From contig JAKEHY010000016.1 in the NCBI GenBank assembly GCA_022614805.1, positions 1 through 64,000 of the forward strand: a stretch of DNA of 64,000 bases, read 5' to 3'. The notes beneath the pieces are model-generated. The model made no database searches and was not told where the DNA came from. It saw nothing but the letters and a program-made list of their open reading frames with translations. Every line of letters starts with the position of its first letter. Within the stretch, counting starts at the first letter, position 1. This stretch comes from Candidatus Zixiibacteriota bacterium (GTDB lineage Bacteria; Zixibacteria; MSB-5A5; DSPP01). The translations under genes and the position numbers were made by a program. Of this stretch, positions 25,989-34,727 are shown piece by piece.

Positions 25989-27293
25989 GTGGAGCTGGCT
26001 TTCCTCAAAGCGCGGGAGATTCTGGACTCCCGCGGCAATCCCACTTTGGAGGTAATCGGCGGCACGGCGGACGGCGTGGTCGCCTCCGCCTCTGTTCCCT
26101 CCGGCGCCTCCACCGGCACGCACGAAGCGTTGGAACTGCGCGACCGGGACCCCAAGCGCTACCGCGGGATGGGAGTCAAAAAAGCGATTGAAAACGTGGA
26201 GCGGCAGATTGCCCCGGCCTTTTTGAAAAGCCAGCCGGACATTTTCAACCAAGGAAGCGTGGACGGCTTTTTGTGCGAGCTGGACGGCACGGAAAACAAA
26301 AGCAAGCTGGGCGCCAATGCCATTTTGGGGGTCTCCATCGCCTGCGCCCGTCTGGCAGCCCGCAGCTTGATGCAGCCCTTGTATCAGTATCTCGGCGGGG
26401 TGTATGCCTCCCTTTTGCCGGTGCCGATGATGAACATCCTAAACGGAGGCAGGCACGCCGATTCCAACGTCGATTTGCAGGAGTTTATGGTTGCGCCGGT
26501 CGGCACCCCCAATTTTCGGGAGTGCCTGCGGATGGGCTCGGAGGTTTTGTGGGCCTTGAAAGCCGTGCTCAAGGAGAAAAACCTTTCCACCGGCGTGGGG
26601 GACGAAGGAGGCTTTGCCCCCAACCTGCGCTCCAACCGGGAGGCCTTGGATTTGATTTCGGAAGCGGTCAAAAAGGCCGGATTCCATCTCGGCGAAGACG
26701 TCCTTTTCGCTTTGGACCCGGCCGCCAGCGAGTTTTTTGACGCCGGCAAAAGCCGCTACGTTTTGAAGGGGGAGAAAAAAGAGCTTTCGCCGGAGGAGAT
26801 GGTTGCCTATTATGTTGACTTGTGCAAAAGCTACCCCATCTACTCGATTGAGGATGGAATGGCGGAAGATGACTGGGACGGGTGGAAGTTGTTGACCGAA
26901 CGGCTGGGGAAAAAAGTGCAGCTGGTAGGGGATGACATTTTCGTGACTAACCTTAAACGGCTATCGCTGGGCATTCAACGCAAAGTCGCCAACGCCGTTT
27001 TAATCAAGCCCAACCAGATTGGAACTTTGAGCGAAACCTTTCAATGCGTGCAGGCGGCCCGGGAGGCCGGCTACGCCTCCGTGATTTCCCACCGCTCCGG
27101 CGAAACGGCCGACAACTACATCGCCGATTTGGCGGTCGCCTGGCAGACCGGGCAGATTAAGACCGGCGCCCCCTGCCGGGGGGAACGGGTGTCCAAGTAC
27201 AACCGGCTTTTGGCCATCGAGGATGAACTGAAAGGGCAGGCCCGCTGGGCCGGGCCGAAGATTCTGGAAAACTACCGGAGCAAGAATGTTTAA
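25989..27293 (+). CDS. eno: Enolase (phosphopyruvate hydratase)
   Basis: Enolase interconverts 2-phosphoglycerate and phosphoenolpyruvate in glycolysis. The 434-residue product has the start [18 protein letters not shown] and the active-site blocks [43 protein letters not shown] and SHRSGET. The frame is open to 25929 but has no ATG. GTG at 25989 gives the usual N-terminus, without an obvious ribosome site. The stop overlaps the FtsB-like gene by eight bases. Confidence 0.96.
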   Translation: MELAFLKAREILDSRGNPTLEVIGGTADGVVASASVPSGASTGTHEALELRDRDPKRYRGMGVKKAIENVERQIAPAFLKSQPDIFNQGSVDGFLCELDGTENKSKLGANAILGVSIACARLAARSLMQPLYQYLGGVYASLLPVPMMNILNGGRHADSNVDLQEFMVAPVGTPNFRECLRMGSEVLWALKAVLKEKNLSTGVGDEGGFAPNLRSNREALDLISEAVKKAGFHLGEDVLFALDPAASEFFDAGKSRYVLKGEKKELSPEEMVAYYVDLCKSYPIYSIEDGMAEDDWDGWKLLTERLGKKVQLVGDDIFVTNLKRLSLGIQRKVANAVLIKPNQIGTLSETFQCVQAAREAGYASVISHRSGETADNYIADLAVAWQTGQIKTGAPCRGERVSKYNRLLAIEDELKGQARWAGPKILENYRSKNV

Positions 27294-27678
27294 GCCGGCG
27301 CGAAAGGAAAGCTCCTTTGTCAGCCGCATACGCGACCGGGCTTTGGGGTCGAAAAAATCGTTCCGGCTTTTTTTGTGGCTGGCCGGCTCCATTGTGCTGT
27401 TGTATCTTTTTGCCACCGGCAATTTCGGCTTTTTGCGCATTTTGTCGCTTTATGAAAAGCGGGAAAACCTGATTCGGGAGAACCGTTATTTGACGGTTGT
27501 GCAGGCCGATTTGGAGTGGCGCAAGCGGGAGCTGGCCAAAAACCCTGTCTTGGTGGAGAAACTGGCCCGCGAAAAGATGGGTTTGACCAAAAAGGGGGAA
27601 ATTCTCTACAAAATCATTCCTCCCAAGGATTCCACCCCGAAGTTTGAAGAGGGGGCTTATGCCCCTTTACAAAACTAA
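27286..27678 (+). CDS. Septum formation initiator family protein (FtsB/DivIC-like)
   Basis: The 130-residue protein has a basic N-terminus, one membrane helix (about 27-44) and then a coiled coil ([20 protein letters not shown]). The closing motif [18 protein letters not shown] is typical of FtsB/DivIC divisome proteins. These link FtsL and FtsQ at the division site. A GGAG site lies inside the end of eno, before the ATG. The gene order eno-ftsB is common in bacteria. Confidence 0.85.
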   Translation: MFKPARKESSFVSRIRDRALGSKKSFRLFLWLAGSIVLLYLFATGNFGFLRILSLYEKRENLIRENRYLTVVQADLEWRKRELAKNPVLVEKLAREKMGLTKKGEILYKIIPPKDSTPKFEEGAYAPLQN

Positions 27679-28438
27679 CGCCGTCGTCTTGGGCAGCCGC
27701 CGCTTCGGCGACACCTCCAAAATCATCTCCGCCTATACCGCCGAGTTTGGCAAGGTTCATCTTTTAGCCAAGGGTGCCCTGACGCCGAAGAGCAAATTTC
27801 TTTCCGCCTTGGAGACCTTTTCCGAAAGCGAGCTGGTCTTTTATCACAAGACCACAACCGAATTGCACCTCCTTTCGCAGGCAGCTCTTTTGAAATCTCA
27901 CCTTCGCTTGGCGGATAAAGTCGAAATTTTCCCCTTCGCCGCCGCCGCCTGCGAAATAACGGATGAATGGATTAAAGGTGAGGAGCAAAACCCGGCCTAC
28001 TATCAGTTGCTCGTGAGTTTTCTCAACCGGCTCGAGATGGCCACTCCGGTTCAAGCTCCTCTTTTCTTTTGGCTTTTCGTCTATTACGGCGCTTCCATTT
28101 TGGGCTTCCGTCCCAATTTGGAGGCCTGTTTTCGCTGCGGCAAGAAAGAAGATAAAAAGAGCTACCTTTTTCACCCCGAAAAAGGCGGCCTGGTCTGCGC
28201 CGAGGACGCCCGCGAAAGCGAAAGGTATTTGAAGGTCTCCGCTGACTTGAAGAATCTCGCCCAATCCCTCGCCCATTCCGATTTCGAAGCCGCCTCGCAT
28301 CTGGAATCCCTTCCCTCGGATGCCTCGGGACAAGCCAAACTGGTCAAAGAGCTATCCGAGTTCTTGAAGGACTTCCTTCTGGTGCAGGGGGTCTGGAAGG
28401 AACTGCCGGGGAGTTTGGGGCTTGGACAAAAAAACTAA
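27659..28438 (+). CDS. recO: DNA repair protein RecO
   Basis: RecO loads RecA onto SSB-coated single-stranded DNA together with RecR. ATG at 27659 is chosen because GAGGGGG lies just upstream and the N-terminus [20 protein letters not shown] is canonical; it overlaps the preceding gene by 20 bases. The OB fold (1-80) is followed by helices and a zinc-site remnant, CFRCGKKEDKK with a third Cys in GLVCAED. The last 22 codons (KDFLLVQGVWKELPGSLGLG region) recur twice downstream, see the separate repeat entries. Confidence 0.92.
   Translation: MPLYKTNAVVLGSRRFGDTSKIISAYTAEFGKVHLLAKGALTPKSKFLSALETFSESELVFYHKTTTELHLLSQAALLKSHLRLADKVEIFPFAAAACEITDEWIKGEEQNPAYYQLLVSFLNRLEMATPVQAPLFFWLFVYYGASILGFRPNLEACFRCGKKEDKKSYLFHPEKGGLVCAEDARESERYLKVSADLKNLAQSLAHSDFEAASHLESLPSDASGQAKLVKELSEFLKDFLLVQGVWKELPGSLGLGQKN
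28367..28425 (+). repeat. recO 3'-end repeat, copy A (inside recO)
   Basis: This 59-base stretch is the genuine recO tail. Copy B at 29107-29165 matches it at 53 of 59 positions. Copy C at 30188-30237 matches the first 40 positions at 34. All three read in the same RecO frame. Confidence 0.85.
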
Positions 28439-28543
28439 GGGCTTGACTTGGCGGGGAAAATAATAATATTCAATTCCGGGAGGGGGCAATCTCTATAATC
28501 ATTTTAGGCCGCACGTTATGCGTGCAAAACGAAGGGAGATACT

Positions 28544-29050
28544 ATGCGTTTGAAGTTGATACTTATTATGCTTTTGCTATGTACGGGTTTTGCCGCCGGG
28601 CAGGATGTTCCACTGGGTCAGGGCCTCACAGTTGGGGGTGCCGGCGGGGTTGCGTTCATGGATAACAGCGGCATCGATGCCCGTGCTTCGGCGTGGTTCC
28701 ATGTGACCAAATTCTTAGACCGCACCTGGGGGCTAAGTGTTCTGGTTCAAGGAGTCCCTATGAGCGTCCTTGGTGCGGACTTTGCTTTAGCTGGCGATCC
28801 GGGCGTAGTCGCACGCGTTGCCAAAGGGCGGGTTCTATTTCGGGCTGGACCGAGTATTTTAATGCCATTCGGCGGAGGAGAAGGGGCGCAAGCTCACTTG
28901 GGAGGGCACGTCGGGATTGCTTGGGCACCGCTTGACCTCGGCAAGGTCTCGTTCTACATCCAAGGGATTCAACACTTCTATTCCGTTAATGGCAGTTTCG
29001 TCCGTTATCCCGGAGTCGGAATCGGACTAACCACGTTAGGCCGACCGTAA
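28544..29050 (+). CDS. Exported small beta-barrel-like protein, unknown
   Basis: The product has 168 residues. A clear signal peptide ends at about residue 19 (LCTGFAAGQ). The mature part has alternating hydrophobic strands with many Gly residues (GQGLTVGGAGGVAFMD, ARASAWFHV, GHVGIAWAPL). This suggests a small outer-membrane barrel or barrel-like secreted protein. AAGGGAG at about 28531 gives a good ribosome site, and a perfect TATAAT lies at 28494-28499 without a clear -35. The gene sits between two copies of the recO tail. No family recognised. Confidence 0.6.
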   Translation: MRLKLILIMLLLCTGFAAGQDVPLGQGLTVGGAGGVAFMDNSGIDARASAWFHVTKFLDRTWGLSVLVQGVPMSVLGADFALAGDPGVVARVAKGRVLFRAGPSILMPFGGGEGAQAHLGGHVGIAWAPLDLGKVSFYIQGIQHFYSVNGSFVRYPGVGIGLTTLGRP

Positions 29051-29106
29051 CGGCGATACTACCGCGTCTCTACTTGAAATGCGGAGGTTTCACGCTATTC
29101 TTATGG

Positions 29107-29165
29107 AAGGATTTCCTTTTGGTGCAGGGGGTCTGGAAACAACTGCCGGGGAGTCTGGGGCTGGG
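29107..29165 (+). repeat. recO 3'-end repeat, copy B
   Basis: This copy encodes KDFLLVQGVWKQLPGSLGLG followed by a stop, but no recO body precedes it. Of the differences from copy A only one changes an amino acid (Glu to Gln); the rest are synonymous. Similarity continues past the stop to a shared GCTTGACT element (28442-28449 and 29182-29189). Confidence 0.85.
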
Positions 29166-29183
29166 CTAAAGCAGCCAAAGCGC

Positions 29184-29211
29184 TTGACTCCCTCTCGGGG
29201 GGCATTATTTT
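29184..29211 (+). promoter_or_regulatory. Possible promoter of the 286-residue barrel gene
   Basis: TTGACT (29184-29189) and TATTTT (29206-29211) are 16 bases apart, about 85 bases before the ATG at 29297. The TTGACT is part of the sequence shared with the region behind recO. Confidence 0.35.
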
Positions 29212-29296
29212 ACATGCAAGCGAAAGGAGTTTCTGAAGGCATAGTTAACGAGGTACGAGCTTTCCAAAACGCCCGTACGGGCAGAAAGAGGTTAAC

Positions 29297-30157
29297 ATGC
29301 TTAAGAAGAGCAAACAAAACGCAAGCTGGCTGGCCTTGGCCATCGCCCTCGTTTTAATCCCGTTCATCCCCGATTTAAACGCCCAGGAGCTTCCATCCTA
29401 CCTGCGGGATCGGGGCACCGGCGTTCCCTCCTCGATGTTTGGCACTTACTTGCAAAAAGGGGAGCTGCGGGTCTATCCCTACTTCGAGTGGTACGCCGAC
29501 TCGGACCTCGAATACAAGCCAAGCGAACTGGGTTATTGGCTGGAGGTCGACTACCGCGGGCGTTACCGCGCCTCCGAGTGGCTTTTGTTCCTTGGTTACG
29601 GCCTCACCTCCGACCTCGTCCTCGAGTTCGAGGCGGCGGCCATCTCCGCCGAGTTGGAAAAATCCTCCAACGACACCTCGGCTATGCCCCAAGACGTGGA
29701 AGAATCCGGCTTGGGGGACGTGGAGGCGCAGCTTCGCTGGCGTTTTCTTCGTGAGAACCAAAGCCGGCCGGAGGTTTTTACCTACTTCGAGACGGTCTTC
29801 CCGCTGCAGAAAACGAGGCGGCTCATCGGCACTTCTGACTGGGAGTTCAAGCTGGGTTTCGGCGCCGTCCGGGGGTTTGGCTGGGGGACGATGACTTTGC
29901 GCTTGGCCGTGGACTACACCCGGGCGGAGCGGAAGTTCGAGGCCGGCAGCTATGCGCTCGAATACTTGAAGCGTCTTTCGCCCGCTTGGCGGGCGGTCGC
30001 CTTAATCGAGGGGAATCAGTTCGACGAAGTGGAGCTTATCACCGAGATGCAGTGGTACATAAACCCGCGCACCTACCTCAAGTTCAACAACGGCTGGGGG
30101 CTGACCACAAACGCCACCGACTTCGCCCCTGAAGTGGGCCTTATGTTTTCGTTTTGA
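29297..30157 (+). CDS. Exported beta-barrel (porin-like) protein
   Basis: The 286-residue protein has a signal peptide (about 1-30, ending LNAQE). The body of amphipathic strands is rich in Trp, Tyr and Gly (LRVYPYFEWYADSDLEY, LFLGYGLTSDLVLEFEA), and the last residue is phenylalanine (VGLMFSF). A C-terminal Phe after an amphipathic strand is the usual signal for BAM-dependent outer-membrane insertion. AGAGG stands before the ATG. Substrate unknown. The gene lies between recO-tail copies B and C. Confidence 0.65.
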   Translation: MLKKSKQNASWLALAIALVLIPFIPDLNAQELPSYLRDRGTGVPSSMFGTYLQKGELRVYPYFEWYADSDLEYKPSELGYWLEVDYRGRYRASEWLLFLGYGLTSDLVLEFEAAAISAELEKSSNDTSAMPQDVEESGLGDVEAQLRWRFLRENQSRPEVFTYFETVFPLQKTRRLIGTSDWEFKLGFGAVRGFGWGTMTLRLAVDYTRAERKFEAGSYALEYLKRLSPAWRAVALIEGNQFDEVELITEMQWYINPRTYLKFNNGWGLTTNATDFAPEVGLMFSF

Positions 30158-30187
30158 TACCTGCTCGTTGTTCGGGCCAAGTTTTTG

Positions 30188-30237
30188 CAGGACTTCCTTT
30201 TGGTGCGGGGGATGTGGAAGGAAGTGCCGAAAAGCTT
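30188..30237 (+). repeat. recO 3'-end repeat, copy C (diverged)
   Basis: In the RecO frame it reads QDFLLVRGMWKEVPKSLELQ and runs to a TGA. It matches copy A at 34 of the first 40 bases and then diverges. It marks the left border of the A+T-rich HNH cassette. Confidence 0.7.
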
Positions 30238-30324
30238 AGAATTACAAAAGAGTCGCCCTTCTAATTGAAAATTTCTATTAAATCAATTAACTTGGCCTTC
30301 ACCTTGAAAGGAGGAACAAGCAAT

Positions 30325-30630
30325 ATGCCAAAAAGCTCCTATTATTTAACTTCTCTCAGTAAAGACAGAACGCCTGTCGCTTGGGCGATTACAAACGGGG
30401 ATATAAAGACAGAACTAAAACAAATTTTAGAGCGAAAACCAAAAAAAGAGGAAATAGAAATTGCTACTAAAATGATTGGTGAGGCGATTTCCGATTGGCC
30501 AGTGATTTTAAGTGAAAACCTAAACTGGATAACGGATGTGAAACGAAGAGAAGATTTAATGCGGAGGTATACACAACCCCAAAAAGCAGGACGGGTGCAA
30601 AATGGAGAAATTCACAAGAATAAAAAATAG
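30325..30630 (+). CDS. Unknown 101-aa protein, first gene of HNH cassette
   Basis: ATG at 30325 follows AAAGGAGG at 30307-30314, a strong ribosome site, so I use it instead of an earlier in-frame ATG at 30265. The product is soluble and charged, with a helical middle (KTELKQILERKPKKEEIEIA). I recognise no family. The DNA is A+T-rich compared with recO and uvrA. The gene overlaps the next one by 29 bases, so the three genes to 31638 form one unit. Confidence 0.55.
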   Translation: MPKSSYYLTSLSKDRTPVAWAITNGDIKTELKQILERKPKKEEIEIATKMIGEAISDWPVILSENLNWITDVKRREDLMRRYTQPQKAGRVQNGEIHKNKK

Positions 30631-30886
30631 GGTTGACCATCTCGCAAAGGGGGATGTGGTAACCCTTGAATTGGGCTTTTGTCCATTTTGTAAAAGTTTA
30701 ACAGATTTTAGGGGGGAATTTCTCCCCTGTTGCGGTGAAGACATTGATACTTTACGGAATGAAAAAAAATCAAGCACCATAGTTTTTGAGGCAAAAGTTA
30801 CGGCCATTAATGAATTAGACCTGCAAAAGCTTTCCGCCTTCACCAAGCGCATCTTTAAAGGAAGACATACCGAATGGAAAAGTTAG
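30602..30886 (+). CDS. Small zinc-ribbon-like protein
   Basis: The 94-residue product has a C-x-x-C pair (CPFC, 27-30) and a second Cys pair (LPCCG, about 43-44) that could bind one metal ion. The remaining residues suggest a small alpha/beta fold. It overlaps both neighbours (29 bases upstream, 13 bases downstream). It may be an accessory or specificity subunit of the HNH protein; that is inference from gene order only. Confidence 0.55.
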   Translation: MEKFTRIKNRVDHLAKGDVVTLELGFCPFCKSLTDFRGEFLPCCGEDIDTLRNEKKSSTIVFEAKVTAINELDLQKLSAFTKRIFKGRHTEWKS

Positions 30887-31638
30887 AACGCATAGTCTGG
30901 AAAGAAAACGAGAATGCCGTAGAATTAGGCTTCGAGTTTTATCTTCAGCTTTTGGAGAAAAGAATTAAAGGCAAAGACATCTCATTAGTCCAAGAATTGC
31001 GGAAATTCTTCAAAAACCAACTCGGAATTTCTCTTCGCGAAACCCAGGCTCGTGGGCTGATGCACAAAAGTTCATCGATATTCATTGACTATGTTGAAAC
31101 TGTTGCTGGAGAAAATTTTAATCCGACAAGTGAATTCTGGGCAGCACAAGGCATCGACAAATTTTTGGAATGGAAAAAGAAATGGGAATTTTTGAAGAAA
31201 CAAGAAGCGGTTGATCTTGAAATACCTGCTCAAGAAGCCGAAGAATCAGCGCCCAAAAAATCAACGACAACCATAACGAGAACTATTCGGGATAATGCCT
31301 TGAGTCGTTTCTTAAAGGGTGTTTATGATTACCAATGTCAAATCTGCACCTTCACCTTTTTGACTCCCAAAGGAGTTCATTACGCCGAAAGCCATCACAT
31401 AAGGCCACTGGGCCGCAAACATAACGGGATAGATAAGGAAACAAATATGTTAGTCTTGTGCCCGCTCCATCACGCAATGTTTGATTTCGGTGCAATTGCG
31501 GTCGAACCAAAGAAAAGAATAATTTTAAGCATTGATGAGGGCGTAAAGGAAGTCGGCAAGAAAATGGCTTTAGAAAAGCACAAACTTAACACGGACTTTC
31601 TGGAATATCATCTTAACTATATCTACGACAAGGTTTAA
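30874..31638 (+). CDS. HNH endonuclease
   Basis: The 254-residue protein has a helical N-terminal domain (1-110), an acidic/Ser-Pro linker (111-135) and an HNH nuclease domain (140-225). Visible catalytic and zinc residues are C155-x-x-C158, H174-H175 in ESHHIRPLG, N191, C196 and H199-H200 in CPLHH. This arrangement is common in restriction-type HNH enzymes. The A+T-rich DNA and its place between a recO-tail repeat and uvrA suggest horizontal gain. Anti-phage function is likely but unproven. Confidence 0.8.
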   Translation: MEKLERIVWKENENAVELGFEFYLQLLEKRIKGKDISLVQELRKFFKNQLGISLRETQARGLMHKSSSIFIDYVETVAGENFNPTSEFWAAQGIDKFLEWKKKWEFLKKQEAVDLEIPAQEAEESAPKKSTTTITRTIRDNALSRFLKGVYDYQCQICTFTFLTPKGVHYAESHHIRPLGRKHNGIDKETNMLVLCPLHHAMFDFGAIAVEPKKRIILSIDEGVKEVGKKMALEKHKLNTDFLEYHLNYIYDKV

Positions 31639-31786
31639 TTACCGGTAAGGGCACACCCCAACCCCCACCTACCCCCACCAAATACTAATTGCCTCTCCCC
31701 TGAAATTTTGGTATTTTACGGGCTTGCCTTTTGAGGTGGTGTGGTTCGACCAGCTCACCCATCTCGAGGCCGAGGAGTACATACCG

Positions 31787-34609
31787 GTGATAGAGACAAT
31801 CCGAATTCAGGGCGCAAGAGAGCATAACTTAAAGAACATAAGCTTGGAACTCCCCCGCGATAAGCTGGTGGTATTCACGGGGTTATCCGGGTCGGGCAAG
31901 TCCAGCTTGGCGTTTGACACCATCTACGCCGAAGGTCAAAGGCGCTATGTGGAATCCCTCTCCGCCTACGCCCGCCAGTTCTTGGGGCTGATGGAAAAGC
32001 CGGACGTCGATTTAATCGACGGCCTCTCCCCGGCCATCTCGATTGAACAAAGGAGCTCGGCCAAAAACCCCCGCTCCACCGTCGGCACGGTCACCGAAAT
32101 TTATGATTATTTGAGATTGCTCTTTGCCCGTATCGGCATCCCCCACTGCTACAAATGCGGCCGCAAAATCTCCAAGCAGACCACCGACCAGATTGTGGAT
32201 AGGGTGCTGGAATTTCCCAAGGGGGCCAAAATTCAAATTCTGGCCCCCCTCGTCTCCGGCCGCAAAGGGGAGCACCGCGAGGTCTTAGAGGAAGCCAAAA
32301 AGAAGGGCTTCATCCGCGCCCGCGTGGATGGCAAAGTGGCGGAGATTTCCGACGAGATTAAGCTGGACAAAAAGAAAAAACATTCGATTGAAATCGTGGT
32401 GGACCGGCTGGTGGTGGAAGCGAAAATCCAAAAGCGGCTGGCCGATTCGCTGGAGACGGCGTTGAAGTTGGGCTCCGGGGTGGTAGTCGTGAACGAGATT
32501 GGCAAGGAAGACCATCTTTTTTCGCAAAACTACGCCTGCGTCTATTGCGGCATTTCGTACGAAGAGCCGACCCCGCGCCTTTTCTCCTTCAACTCCCCCT
32601 TCGGCGCCTGCCCCGAATGCGACGGGCTGGGGTCCAAAATGGAAATCGACCCGGGTTTGGTGGTGCCCGACTCCAAACGCTCCATCAACGCCGGCGCCAT
32701 CGCCCCCTGGGGGATTAATTTGGGGGGCTGGTTTCAGTTTATGGTGCGGGGGGTTCTGGAAAATTACGGCCAGAACGCCAATACGCCGTTTTACAAGCTG
32801 CCGGAGGAGGTGAAGAAGGTTCTGCTCTACGGCTCCGGCGCCAAGGAGATGAAATTTCAATACGAGCATTCGGAAGGGCGTGGGAAGGGGGAGTATCTCT
32901 CCAGCTTCGAGGGAATCATTCCGCAGTTGGAACGCCGCTTCCGCCAGACCGAATCGGAGGGGGTGCGGAACTGGATTGAGCAGTTTATGACCGTCCGCCC
33001 CTGCCCCAAATGCGAAGGCGCCCGGCTGAAAAAGGAGGCCCTTTCGGTTAAAATAGCCGACCGGTCGATTCGGGACGTCACCGCCTTTTCGGTCAAGGCG
33101 GCCGCCGGGTTTTTCAACAACCTGTCGCTTTCCAAAAAAGAGCAAATCATCGCCCGGCAGATTATCAAGGAAATCCGCGAGCGGCTCACCTTTCTGGTCA
33201 ACGTCGGGCTGGATTATCTGACCTTGGACCGGAGCGCCTCCTCCCTTTCCGGCGGGGAGGCCCAGCGCATCCGCCTGGCCACCCAAATCGGTTCGCGGTT
33301 GATGGGCGTGCTCTATATTTTGGACGAGCCCTCCATCGGCCTGCACCAGCGGGACAACAAGAAGTTGCTGCGGACCTTGACCGATTTGCGCGACATCGGC
33401 AACACCGTGATTGTGGTGGAGCACGACCGGGAAACGATCGAAATGGCCGACTGGGTCGTGGATTTGGGCCCCGGCGCGGGAAAAGACGGCGGGGAGGTGG
33501 TGGCGCAGGGAACGCCGGAGGCGATTTCGCGAAACGGACGCTCGCTGACCGGGCAGTACATCTCCGGCAAAAAATTCATTCCCATTCCGCCGCGGCGTCG
33601 GAACGGCAAAGGAGAGCACATCTATCTTTTTGGCGCCGCCGGCAACAATTTGAAAAAAATCGAGGTGAAGTTTCCGTTGGGGCTTTTCATCTGCGTCACC
33701 GGCGTTTCCGGCTCGGGGAAATCGACTTTGGTGAACGAAACGTTGTACCGGATTCTGGCACAGGAGTTCTACAACTCCAAGACCCCGCCGCTTTCCTACG
33801 AAAAAATCGAGGGGCTGAACAGAATAGACAAAGTGATTGACATCGACCAGTCACCGATTGGCCGCACGCCCCGCTCCAACCCGGCGACCTACACCGGCGT
33901 TTTTACTTACATCCGCGACCTTTTTGCCCAGCTACCGGAGGCCAAGATACGCGGCTATGCGCCGGGGCGGTTTTCCTTCAACGTCGCCGGCGGGCGCTGC
34001 GAGGCCTGTGAAGGGGACGGCATCATCAAAATCGAAATGCACTTTCTGCCGGACGTCTACGTTCCCTGCGAGGTTTGCAAGGGGGCGCGCTACAACCGGG
34101 AAACTTTGGAGGTGAAATACAAGGGAAAATCGATTGCCGAGGTTTTGGATATGACCGTCGTCGATGCCTTGGAATTTTTCGAGAACATTCCCAGAATCCG
34201 TAAAAAATTGCAGACCCTGGCCGATGTCGGTTTGAGCTACATCCATCTGGGCCAGCAGGCCACCACCCTTTCCGGTGGCGAGGCCCAGCGTGTCAAACTT
34301 TCCACCGAGCTTTCCAAGACCGCGACGGGAAATACTTTTTACATTCTGGACGAGCCTACCACCGGCCTGCATTTCGAAGATATCAAGATGTTGTTGGGCG
34401 TTTTGAACGCGCTGGTGGAACGCGGCAACACCGTTTTGGTCATCGAGCACAATCTGGACGTAATCAAAACCGCCGACTACATCATCGACTTGGGGCCCGA
34501 AGGCGGCGACGCCGGCGGCAAGGTGGTGGCCAGCGGCACGCCGGAAGAGGTGGCCGCCGTCCGCGAATCCTACACCGGTCAGTTTCTGCGCAAGACGTTG
34601 AGCGATTAA
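31787..34609 (+). CDS. uvrA: Excinuclease ABC subunit A
   Basis: UvrA recognises DNA damage in nucleotide excision repair. GTG at 31787 gives 940 residues, the length of E. coli UvrA, and GAGGAG lies nine bases before it; a TTG at 31724 would add 21 atypical residues. Both ABC ATPase modules are complete: [14 protein letters not shown] and [14 protein letters not shown] as Walker A, two LSGGEAQR signatures, [10 protein letters not shown] and [10 protein letters not shown] as Walker B. Zinc-site cysteines are present (CYKCG, CVYC with CPEC, CEAC with CEVC). No uvrB or uvrC is in the window. Confidence 0.96.
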   Translation: MIETIRIQGAREHNLKNISLELPRDKLVVFTGLSGSGKSSLAFDTIYAEGQRRYVESLSAYARQFLGLMEKPDVDLIDGLSPAISIEQRSSAKNPRSTVGTVTEIYDYLRLLFARIGIPHCYKCGRKISKQTTDQIVDRVLEFPKGAKIQILAPLVSGRKGEHREVLEEAKKKGFIRARVDGKVAEISDEIKLDKKKKHSIEIVVDRLVVEAKIQKRLADSLETALKLGSGVVVVNEIGKEDHLFSQNYACVYCGISYEEPTPRLFSFNSPFGACPECDGLGSKMEIDPGLVVPDSKRSINAGAIAPWGINLGGWFQFMVRGVLENYGQNANTPFYKLPEEVKKVLLYGSGAKEMKFQYEHSEGRGKGEYLSSFEGIIPQLERRFRQTESEGVRNWIEQFMTVRPCPKCEGARLKKEALSVKIADRSIRDVTAFSVKAAAGFFNNLSLSKKEQIIARQIIKEIRERLTFLVNVGLDYLTLDRSASSLSGGEAQRIRLATQIGSRLMGVLYILDEPSIGLHQRDNKKLLRTLTDLRDIGNTVIVVEHDRETIEMADWVVDLGPGAGKDGGEVVAQGTPEAISRNGRSLTGQYISGKKFIPIPPRRRNGKGEHIYLFGAAGNNLKKIEVKFPLGLFICVTGVSGSGKSTLVNETLYRILAQEFYNSKTPPLSYEKIEGLNRIDKVIDIDQSPIGRTPRSNPATYTGVFTYIRDLFAQLPEAKIRGYAPGRFSFNVAGGRCEACEGDGIIKIEMHFLPDVYVPCEVCKGARYNRETLEVKYKGKSIAEVLDMTVVDALEFFENIPRIRKKLQTLADVGLSYIHLGQQATTLSGGEAQRVKLSTELSKTATGNTFYILDEPTTGLHFEDIKMLLGVLNALVERGNTVLVIEHNLDVIKTADYIIDLGPEGGDAGGKVVASGTPEEVAAVRESYTGQFLRKTLSD

Positions 34610-34619
34610 TCCCCCGTTT

Positions 34620-34718
34620 GTCATTTCGAACACGGTGAGAAATCTGGGCGGAGGGGCCGGGAAACTCCACACCACTCAACCCAGATTCCTCGTCCGCCTT
34701 CGGCGGACTCGGAATGAC
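34620..34718. repeat. Palindromic repeat, GTCATT ... GGAATGAC type, copy 2
   Basis: It has the same ends as 25835-25923: GTCATTTCGAAC, GAGAAATCTGGG, then CCCAGATTCCTCG and CTCGGAATGAC. The right arm holds its own hairpin, GTCCGCC/GGCGGAC. It lies between the convergent uvrA and birA genes and could act as a two-way terminator. Confidence 0.75.
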
Positions 34719-34727
34719 ATCTATATT

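Noticed and set aside
29079-29357. Open frame of 92 codons across recO-tail copy B
   Set aside because: It reads the copy out of the RecO frame and runs into the signal peptide of the next gene in another frame.
32285-33619. Long open frame (444 codons) antisense to uvrA
   Set aside because: UvrA motifs on the other strand are complete. The antisense frame has no recognisable domain and arises from G+C-rich codon use.
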